Below are positions 57,623 through 64,000 of a stretch of DNA of 64,000 nt, piece by piece (the first letter of the stretch is position 1; each line of letters starts with the position of its first letter). This DNA comes from Blattabacterium cuenoti. GTDB lineage: Bacteria > Bacteroidota > Bacteroidia > Flavobacteriales > Blattabacteriaceae. Location: contig NZ_CP059208.1 of NCBI RefSeq assembly GCF_014252055.1, forward strand, positions 558,024-622,023, read 5' to 3'. Made by a program: the position numbers and the translations under genes. The notes under the pieces are model-generated. The model did not search any database. It was not told the origin of the DNA and saw only the letters and a list, made by a program, of their open reading frames with translations.

Positions 57623-59065
57623 TTATCCAACAGACCCTTCTAAAGAGATTTCTAACAATTTTTGTGCTTCTACAGCAAATTCCATAGGAAGCTTTTTTAT
57701 AATTTCATTACTAAATCCATTGACTATTAAAGAAATCGCTTTATCTGTGTCAATCCCTCTTTGATTACAATAAAAAATTTGATCTTCTCCTATTTTTGAG
57801 GTAGTAGCTTCATGTTCTATTTGAGAATTTGTATTATACACATGTATATATGGAAAAGTATGTGCACCACAATAGTCTCCTATTAATAATGAATCACATT
57901 GTGAAAAATTTCTTGAATTAATTGCTGTATTTGTTATTTTAACCAATCCTCTATAATTGTTTTGTGCATTTCCAGATGAAATTCCTTTTGATATAATAAT
58001 ACTTTTACTATTTTTTCCTATATGTATCATTTTTGTCCCAGTGTCTGCTTGTTGAAAATCCTTAGTCATAGCTAAAGAATAAAATTCACCTACAGAAAAG
58101 TCACCTTTCAAAATACAAGAAGGATATTTCCAAGTAATTGAAGAACCTGTTTCTACTTGTATCCAAGATATTTTAGCATAATCTTCACACAATCCACGCT
58201 TCGTAACAAAGTTAAATATCCCACCCTCTCCACTTTTACTTCCAGGATACCAATTCTGTACAGTAGAGTATTTTACTTCTGAATTTTTTAGTGCTATAAT
58301 TTCTACTACTGCTGCATGTAATTGATTTTCTTTTCTTTGAGGAGCAGTACATCCTTCTAAATAACTAAGATAAGACCCCTCATCTGCAATAATTAAAGTT
58401 CTTTCAAATTGCCCAGTTTTATCTTCATTAATGCGAAAATACGTTGATAGTTCCATGGGACAACGTACCCCTTTTGGAATATAACAAAAGGATCCATCAG
58501 AAAATACTGCGGAATTAAGAGCAGAATAAAAATTATCTTCCTTTGAAACAACGGTTCCTAAATATTTTTTAATTATATCTGGACACTTTTTTAATGCTTC
58601 ACTAATAGAACAGAATATAATACCTTTTTCTTCTAATTTTTCTTGAAAAGTAGTAGTCAAAGAAACAGAATCTAATACAATATCTGTTGCTATGCTAGAA
58701 ATGTCCCCTTTACTAGGGATAGTAATTCCTAATTTTTTAAATGTTTCTATTAATTCTGGATCAATATTTTCTATATTATTAAAATCTATCTTTTTTTTAA
58801 TAGAGGAATAATAACTTATTCCCTGAAAATCTGGTATTTTATACTTTATATTTGCCCATTTTGGAGGTTTCATTTTTTTCCATATCTTAAATGACTCTAG
58901 CCTCCAGTTTAACATCCATTTAGGTTCATCTTTTTTTTCTGTTATTTTATGAATAACTTCTTCATTTAACCCTACTGGAATTTTCTCAGATTCTATAGAA
59001 GTATAAAAACCATATTTATATTCAGAATTACTAAATATATCGAGTATATCGTTATTTTTTTTCAT
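57623..59065 (-). CDS. sufB: Fe-S assembly scaffold SufB
   Basis: Main scaffold subunit on which the cluster is built. It is one of the best conserved proteins here: [45 protein letters not shown] and [15 protein letters not shown] are intact, including the C-terminal cysteine region (about 400). The length of 480 is normal. It lies 6 bases after sufA in the same unit. Confidence 0.97.
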   Translation of the reverse strand: MKKNNDILDIFSNSEYKYGFYTSIESEKIPVGLNEEVIHKITEKKDEPKWMLNWRLESFKIWKKMKPPKWANIKYKIPDFQGISYYSSIKKKIDFNNIENIDPELIETFKKLGITIPSKGDISSIATDIVLDSVSLTTTFQEKLEEKGIIFCSISEALKKCPDIIKKYLGTVVSKEDNFYSALNSAVFSDGSFCYIPKGVRCPMELSTYFRINEDKTGQFERTLIIADEGSYLSYLEGCTAPQRKENQLHAAVVEIIALKNSEVKYSTVQNWYPGSKSGEGGIFNFVTKRGLCEDYAKISWIQVETGSSITWKYPSCILKGDFSVGEFYSLAMTKDFQQADTGTKMIHIGKNSKSIIISKGISSGNAQNNYRGLVKITNTAINSRNFSQCDSLLIGDYCGAHTFPYIHVYNTNSQIEHEATTSKIGEDQIFYCNQRGIDTDKAISLIVNGFSNEIIKKLPMEFAVEAQKLLEISLEGSVG

Positions 59066-59071
59066 GTTTAT

Positions 59072-59401
59072 TTATAACGAAAAACTTTTTCCGCAACCAC
59101 AGGTATGTTTAGCTTTAGGATTTTTAAAATAAAAACCTTTCCCATTTAATCCATCTGAGTATTCTAAGGTAATTCCTTCTAAATACGGAAAACTATTTTT
59201 ATCTATTAAAATTTTTATTTTTTCTTGTTGAAAAAATTTATCTTCTTTTTTCTTTTCTTTATCAAAAGAGAGTTCATAAGAAACCCCAGAACATCCTCCA
59301 TTTTTAACTCCAAATCTAATAAAAGAAATATCTTGAGATAACCCTTCTTCTTTCATGATAGAAAGAAGTTTTTTTTCAGCTTTTTCAGATATAAAAACCA
59401 T
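59072..59401 (-). CDS. sufA: A-type Fe-S carrier (SufA/IscA family)
   Basis: Carrier that passes clusters to target proteins. The three conserved cysteines are in GGCSGVSYEL (about 37) and HTCGCGKSFSL at the C-terminus. The length of 109 is normal. It opens the sufABCDS unit. Likely clients in this window include LeuC. Confidence 0.95.
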   Translation of the reverse strand: MVFISEKAEKKLLSIMKEEGLSQDISFIRFGVKNGGCSGVSYELSFDKEKKKEDKFFQQEKIKILIDKNSFPYLEGITLEYSDGLNGKGFYFKNPKAKHTCGCGKSFSL

Positions 59402-59435
59402 GATATTTGTAATTTAAAAATTCGATCTAACTAGA

Positions 59436-59960
59436 TTAAATATTCTTCTTATCTAAGAAATAGTTTACCCTAAATCCTTCTTTTATTTTCCATTTTTCTG
59501 CCATTCCAGCGTTAATTTCTAAAACATATTTTACTATTGAAGGATATAAATCCGGAATTTCCATTTCTTTTATAGGATTAACATTCTTATCTATAAAGAT
59601 AATAGTATTATATTCATCAATATAAATAATATCTAAAAATTTTCTAACACCTTTAATATTTATTATTTTATATTCTTCCTGATCTCTTAATAAAAATAAC
59701 ATCCCTGTATCTTCTTTAATAGAAGATCTAAATTTTAATCCATTTATTTTTTCAGAATCTTTTTTAGCTATTTCTATTTCTATTTTCTTTATAACAGAAT
59801 TTCTATCTATAAAATATAAATCTCCATCTCTAATAAATTCTACATTTAGTGAATTTCCAATATCTGAAAAAAAATTATCATTATTATAATAGATATTTTC
59901 AGAAGAAAATATTAAAATAAATAAAATAATTGCTGGTAATAAAGTATACACTCTACTCAT
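59436..59960 (-). CDS. DUF192 family protein, exported
   Basis: The N-terminal hydrophobic stretch LLPAIILFILIFSSE (about 7-21) suggests export or membrane anchoring. The rest matches DUF192: IEIAKKDSEKINGLKFRSSIKEDTGMLFLL (about 62-91, in part), FLDIIYIDEYNTIIFI, and the C-terminal VLEINAGMAEKWKIKEGFRV. The function of the family is unknown. The length of 174 is usual. It overlaps lgt by ATGA, so its synthesis is coupled to the lipoprotein acyltransferase. Confidence 0.87.
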   Translation of the reverse strand: MSRVYTLLPAIILFILIFSSENIYYNNDNFFSDIGNSLNVEFIRDGDLYFIDRNSVIKKIEIEIAKKDSEKINGLKFRSSIKEDTGMLFLLRDQEEYKIINIKGVRKFLDIIYIDEYNTIIFIDKNVNPIKEMEIPDLYPSIVKYVLEINAGMAEKWKIKEGFRVNYFLDKKNI

Positions 59961-60829
59961 GATGAAAAAATCATTTTATTATCCTTAATAAGAAGTATTA
60001 CCCCAAAAATAATAAAAGGAATACTAAGACATTGTCCAGTGTTAAAGAATAAAAAACTAAAAAATTCATCACCTTGTGGCTCCTTCATAAATTCTAATAA
60101 AAAACGAACAGACCACAAACAAATAAAAAAAATCCCTGATAAAAATCCTTTATTCATTTTATTTCTTTTATTTATATATAAAAAATAAAGTAATAAAAAA
60201 ATCATAAAATAACTAATAGATTCGTAAATTTGTGTAGGATGCCTTGGAATTATTTCTCCGTAATTTTTATCCATTTTTATAAATTTGACAGCCCAAGGTA
60301 ATTTTTCATTACAAGGTTTACCTACTATTTCAGAATTAAAAAAATTACCAATTCGTATAAAAATAGCAGATAGTGATACAGCTATACAAAGCCTATCACA
60401 TAACCAGATAAAAGATTTTTTAAGTATTCTTCTAGCATAAAAAAAACTAGAAACAATAATTCCTATAGTAGCTCCATGACTAGATAATCCTCTATAACCA
60501 ATAAATTCATAACCTTTTATAAAACCGAACAAAAAATTCGGATTATTTTCTTTAATAGGTAAAAAAATCTCTATTAAATGATCTGAAAAATATGAAAAGT
60601 CATAAAATAAAACTTGCCCTAATCTAGCTCCTAAAAAAGTTCCTAAGAAAGTATAAGTGAATAAAGGATCTAAATATTTTTTATCTATATTCTCTTTTTG
60701 ATAAATATATTTCATAATACACCATCCTATCATGAAAGATAGGATAAACATTAAACTATAAACATGAATAGAAAAATTATTCCATAAAGTAAATTTATGA
60801 ATAGGATTCCAATTAATATATCCTAACAT
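59957..60829 (-). CDS. lgt: Prolipoprotein diacylglyceryl transferase
   Basis: Inner-membrane enzyme attaching diacylglycerol to the lipobox cysteine of prolipoproteins. About seven membrane helices are predicted. Conserved pieces are GARLGQVLFYD, GYRGLSSHGATIG (His essential in E. coli), RIGNFFNSEIVGKP and HPTQIYES. The start is set at the ATG giving MLGYINWNPIHKF; an ATG three codons upstream is also possible. The length of 290 is normal. With the LolC/E-like permease it shows that lipoproteins are still made. Confidence 0.95.
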   Translation of the reverse strand: MLGYINWNPIHKFTLWNNFSIHVYSLMFILSFMIGWCIMKYIYQKENIDKKYLDPLFTYTFLGTFLGARLGQVLFYDFSYFSDHLIEIFLPIKENNPNFLFGFIKGYEFIGYRGLSSHGATIGIIVSSFFYARRILKKSFIWLCDRLCIAVSLSAIFIRIGNFFNSEIVGKPCNEKLPWAVKFIKMDKNYGEIIPRHPTQIYESISYFMIFLLLYFLYINKRNKMNKGFLSGIFFICLWSVRFLLEFMKEPQGDEFFSFLFFNTGQCLSIPFIIFGVILLIKDNKMIFSS

Positions 60830-60863
60830 TATTATCATTATCAATAGAATTTATTTTTTAAAT

Positions 60864-61079
60864 TTAAATAGGATCATAACCTGATTTGTTCCAAGGATTA
60901 CATCGAAAAATTCGTTTAATACTAAAAAAAATAGCTTTGAAAAAATGAAATTTTTTTAGACAGAAAATCATATATTCCGAACAGGTAGGAATATACCTAC
61001 AATTTTTTCCTATCCAAGGAGATATGGATAATTGGTACAACTTAACAAGTTGTATAAAAAAGTTATTTATGATTTTCAT
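60864..61079 (-). CDS. yidD: Membrane protein insertion efficiency factor YidD
   Basis: Small protein helping YidC-dependent insertion. The family core is LYQLSISPWIGKNCRYIPTC (about 14-33), followed by SEYMIFCLKKF and the C-terminal RCNPWNKSGYDPI. The length of 71 is typical. Unlike in many bacteria it is not beside rpmH, rnpA or yidC; its neighbours are lgt and a hydrolase. Confidence 0.95.
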   Translation of the reverse strand: MKIINNFFIQLVKLYQLSISPWIGKNCRYIPTCSEYMIFCLKKFHFFKAIFFSIKRIFRCNPWNKSGYDPI

Positions 61080-61111
61080 AATAATTTTTGATTTTGATAA
61101 TCTATGATTAA

Positions 61112-61879
61112 TTAATTCTTTAAAAATAAATCTACTTTTTCATAAAAAGATTTTGGATTATCTATATGTACCCAATGATTTGATTTATCTATAGTTAAAA
61201 ATTCTGATTTTGGAAATAATTTTCTTATAATAGGATATTCTCTTGGTAAAAGATAATTAGAATATTCTCCTCTTAAAAAAAGAGCTGGTCCATTATATAC
61301 TCCACCTTTTATTTCATTTTGAATTAAATATTTATAATTCTTTTCTATTCCAGGTAAAAAAAAACGAAAAGATAACTTTCCATTTTCCTTTCTATAAGTG
61401 CATTTAGAAAAAAATAATCTAGTCTCTAAATGGACAATCCATGTTTTTAAAAATGAAACAAGATCTCTTCTTGTTTTAATAATATTAAAATTAACTTTTT
61501 TCAATGCAAAAATTATATTTTCGTTTTCTGTATTCTTATACGCATTAGGGCTTATATCTACAATGATAATTTTTCTAGGTATAAAAGGATATTTCATTGA
61601 AAATTTCATTACAGATCTTCCTCCCATAGAATGACCTAATAATATAGGATTTTGCAATTTGTAATAATGTATATATTTAAAAATATCTTCTGATATAAGA
61701 TCATAATCCATTTTATTTGAATAAAAACTATTTCCATGATTTCTAACATCTAATAAGTGTATCTGAAAATTTTTTGAAAAAATTTTAGCAAAAAAACTCC
61801 AATTATCTCCGTTTCCAAATAAACCATGAAGAACTAAAACAGGAAATCCTTTTCCAAAAATTTTAGAATGCAATATCAT
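61112..61879 (-). CDS. Alpha/beta-fold hydrolase (YbfF-like)
   Basis: Full-length hydrolase of 255 residues. LHGLFGNGDNWSFFA (about 18-32), DVRNHGNS, the nucleophile elbow GHSMGGRS (about 87-94), the acid region LRGEYSNYL and the His in KSNHWVHIDNP (about 235-245) complete the triad. The pattern is like YbfF-type esterases; the substrate is unknown. It overlaps pdxJ by ATGA. Confidence 0.88.
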   Translation of the reverse strand: MILHSKIFGKGFPVLVLHGLFGNGDNWSFFAKIFSKNFQIHLLDVRNHGNSFYSNKMDYDLISEDIFKYIHYYKLQNPILLGHSMGGRSVMKFSMKYPFIPRKIIIVDISPNAYKNTENENIIFALKKVNFNIIKTRRDLVSFLKTWIVHLETRLFFSKCTYRKENGKLSFRFFLPGIEKNYKYLIQNEIKGGVYNGPALFLRGEYSNYLLPREYPIIRKLFPKSEFLTIDKSNHWVHIDNPKSFYEKVDLFLKN

Positions 61880-62601
61880 TTATATATTTTTTTTATTCTC
61901 TTAAGATAACTTTGTATTGTATTTTCTAATCCTAGATATAGTGATTCACTAATTAAAGCATGTCCTATAGATATTTCCATAATGTATGGAATACTTTTAA
62001 TTAAAAAAGATAAATTATCTAAATTTAAATCATGTCCTGCATTAACAAATAGTTGATTCATACGAGCAATTTCCGCTGTTTTAATATAATTATTAATACA
62101 ATTCAATTGATTATTCATAAATCCAATAGAATAATCTCCTGTATATAATTCAATTCCATCTGCTCCTATTTTTTTTGCATATATAACCATTTCTGGGATT
62201 GGATCTAAAAATATAGAAGTTCTGATTCCTACTCTTTTTAACTTGTTAATTTTCTTAGTTAAGAAATTTTGGTGTAAAAAAGTATTCCACCCACAATTAG
62301 ATGTAATATCGTTATCTGTATCAGGAACTAAAGTTACCTGATTTGGTTTTACATCTAAAACTAGTTCCATAAATTTTTCAGTAGGATTCCCTTCTATATT
62401 CAATTCTGTTTCTATCACTTTATCAAGATCATATACATCTTTATATGTAATATGTCTTTCATCAGGTCTTGGATGTATTGTTATACCTTGTCCCCCAAAT
62501 TTTTGAATATCCATTGCAACTTGCAAAAGATTAGGAATATTTCCTCCTCTTGAATTTCTTAACGTTGCAATCTTATTAATATTTACACTTAATTTTACCA
62601 T
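61876..62601 (-). CDS. pdxJ: Pyridoxine 5'-phosphate synthase
   Basis: Condenses 1-deoxyxylulose 5-phosphate with 3-amino-2-oxopropyl phosphate, the product of PdxA. The TIM-barrel motifs are SVNINKIATLRNSRGGN, GITIHPRPDERHI (active-site His-Arg), the Glu in VLVPDT-like VTLVPDTDND, and VNAGHDLNLDNL near the C-terminus. The length of 241 is normal. It ends in TGA overlapping the hydrolase start. Confidence 0.96.
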   Translation of the reverse strand: MVKLSVNINKIATLRNSRGGNIPNLLQVAMDIQKFGGQGITIHPRPDERHITYKDVYDLDKVIETELNIEGNPTEKFMELVLDVKPNQVTLVPDTDNDITSNCGWNTFLHQNFLTKKINKLKRVGIRTSIFLDPIPEMVIYAKKIGADGIELYTGDYSIGFMNNQLNCINNYIKTAEIARMNQLFVNAGHDLNLDNLSFLIKSIPYIMEISIGHALISESLYLGLENTIQSYLKRIKKIYK

Positions 62602-62613
62602 TTTTTAATGAAC

Positions 62614-63849
62614 CTATTTTTTAGTTACTTGTGTAATCTCCAAATTAAATTCCTTAGCTATAGTTAATAAATGATCAAAAACACTTGCTTGTATTTGTTC
62701 GTATTTTATAGATTCTGAAGTATTTGTAAAACAATACAATTCTATTGGTAATCCATAATGATTTGGTTCTAAATATCTTACCATCAGTGTTTCTGATTGA
62801 GATATTTTAGGATGCTGATGTAAATACTCTAATGCATATTGTCTAAATAAACCAATATTAGTTAATCTTTTTCTTAAATTTATATCTTCTACATTTTTTA
62901 TATTGTTAATATTCTCTATTTCTTTTTGTATTTTTTTAATATAATTCTTAATTAAATAAACATGTTGAAATTTTTCTAGTTTTTCCGAGCTACAAAAATA
63001 GAAGGATTGTATATTAAATAATATAGATCTTTTAATTCTACGTATATTTTTCTGACGCATAATCTGATAATTAGTTACAGCAGTAGAAATTAAATCATAA
63101 GTTGGAACACTTGTTATAGTTTTATCAAAATTTTCTATTTTTGCTGAAGTTAAGTTAATTTCAATGACTATTCCTTCTATATTATATTTAGGAACACCTA
63201 TCCAATCTCCTACTTTAATCATTTTAGTAGTTGCTATTTGTACTCCTGATACAAATCCTAAAATGGGATCCCGAAAAACTAATATAACAATAGCAGTTAT
63301 AGCCCCTAAACTAGTTAAAACTGTTATAATATCATTTTTTGTAATAATTGCAATAATGACTAAACAACAAAATACTATAGATATTATTTTTAATAATTGT
63401 GAAAATGATCTAACAGCTATCGTTTGATGATTATTTTCACTAGTAGCTATTCTTATAATAGAGTTTATAACTCTAATAAGAAATTGTAGTACAATTAAAA
63501 CAAATAATATATCAAATATTCTTTCTAAATATAAAATTATTGTATAATGCTTTTTGAAAACAGGTTCAATCAAAATAAACCCAATAGATAATGGGAAAAA
63601 ATGGGCTAAACTATCAAATACTTTATTTTCATACAATATATTATCCCAAACAAAATGAGTAGAATTTACGATTCTTCTACCTATAAAACGAACACTCCTA
63701 TTAAAAAAAAACTCTAAAATTATTATCAAAATTGAGAAAAATAACATTTTGCTAATAATAATAAGAGAAATGCTTCCCCATTTTTTCAAATCTAAATTGT
63801 GAGTAAATTCATATATATCTTGAATTTGAAAAATAAACAACATTTTCAT
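62614..63849 (-). CDS. MscS-family mechanosensitive ion channel
   Basis: Membrane protein of 411 residues with about five hydrophobic segments (about 22-48, 70-92, 105-125, 150-172, 178-205) and then the MscS beta domain: VGDWIGVPKYNIEGIVIEINLTSAKIENFD (about 215-245, in part) and SVPTYDLISTAVTNY. The C-terminal part carries a YbdG-like soluble domain. The role is relief of turgor on osmotic downshift. It is 12 bases upstream of pdxJ. Confidence 0.9.
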   Translation of the reverse strand: MKMLFIFQIQDIYEFTHNLDLKKWGSISLIIISKMLFFSILIIILEFFFNRSVRFIGRRIVNSTHFVWDNILYENKVFDSLAHFFPLSIGFILIEPVFKKHYTIILYLERIFDILFVLIVLQFLIRVINSIIRIATSENNHQTIAVRSFSQLLKIISIVFCCLVIIAIITKNDIITVLTSLGAITAIVILVFRDPILGFVSGVQIATTKMIKVGDWIGVPKYNIEGIVIEINLTSAKIENFDKTITSVPTYDLISTAVTNYQIMRQKNIRRIKRSILFNIQSFYFCSSEKLEKFQHVYLIKNYIKKIQKEIENINNIKNVEDINLRKRLTNIGLFRQYALEYLHQHPKISQSETLMVRYLEPNHYGLPIELYCFTNTSESIKYEQIQASVFDHLLTIAKEFNLEITQVTKK

Positions 63850-64000
63850 ATTAATTAGAAAAATAATATTGTTAAATATAATACTTTTGGTAAGTTGACT
63901 GTATTCACAGTTTTCAATAACTTTATTACTTTATTAATTTTCATAACTAATTAAGACTAATAAGATAAAAATTTTGATTTAATTTTTAAAAAATAAAATT
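63850..64000. other. Spacer upstream of the MscS gene, no gene seen
   Basis: The last 151 bases hold no open frame of note. A plus-strand TACTTTTG (63882-63889) fits the -7 consensus, and ACTGT-ATTC-ACAGT (63898-63911) forms a small inverted repeat followed by TTT. A gene could begin beyond the window edge. Confidence 0.4.

Overview
The window reads as a piece of a strongly reduced, very AT-rich Bacteroidota (Flavobacteriia) genome. The best overall match is an insect endosymbiont of the Blattabacterium type (cockroach symbiont); this is an inference from gene content, not from a database search. Lineage pointers are the LpxC-FabZ fusion, a SecA of about 1,100 residues without the usual C-terminal zinc motif, atpD-atpC standing apart from the other ATP synthase genes, a short LeuA, a DUF2795 gene beside secA, the arginine decarboxylase/agmatinase pair, and several TAnnTTTG promoter elements. 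Genome reduction shows in near-continuous coding with overlapping genes, no recognisable transposons, phages, CRISPR arrays or transcription factors, K/N/I-rich divergent proteins and domain loss.

Layout. 1-2.7 kb: hydrolase fragment, rnc, fabF, acpP. 2.8-8.9 kb: pckA, ribE, pdxA, atpC-atpD, ribF. 8.9-15.8 kb: a large PD-(D/E)XK nuclease, then leuACDB on the minus strand. 16-23.9 kb: an unknown 522-residue protein, a small membrane protein, tyrS, era, clpB, prfB. 23.9-29.3 kb: plus-strand run speA-speB-cmk-fabG-menD. 29.3-33.6 kb: SanA-like protein, secA, DUF2795. 33.7-39.1 kb: fmt, hup, pdxH, tRNA-Met, dnaN, pheT. 39-48.4 kb: glyS, trxB, HsdR-N-like protein, gapA, lepA, pth, sucD, efp, lpxC-fabZ. 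48.5-53.4 kb: 42-residue ORF, rpmH, M14 peptidase, CPBP protease, rnz, LolC/E-like permease, rbfA. 53.5-59.4 kb: tRNA-CAT and tRNA-Arg(CCT), rpmA, rplU, then sufABCDS. 59.4-63.8 kb: DUF192 protein, lgt, yidD, hydrolase, pdxJ, MscS channel.

How it works together. The retained functions are what a nutritional symbiont needs. Leucine synthesis is complete from 2-ketoisovalerate except the final transamination. Vitamin B6 (PdxA, PdxJ, PdxH), flavin cofactors (RibE, RibF), type II fatty-acid synthesis (AcpP, FabF, FabG, FabZ), menaquinone (MenD), Fe-S assembly (SUF), translation and protein export are all represented. SpeA plus agmatinase would turn arginine into putrescine and urea, which fits the nitrogen-recycling life known for cockroach symbionts.

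The most interesting observations are erosions of familiar machines: a PheT lacking its N-terminal OB-fold domain, a LpxC-FabZ fusion whose LpxC half has lost key residues while FabZ stays intact, a very divergent sliding clamp, a SanA-like gene whose signal anchor has no ordinary start codon, and a set of precise inverted repeats at gene junctions. I did not find a convincing new multi-gene system.
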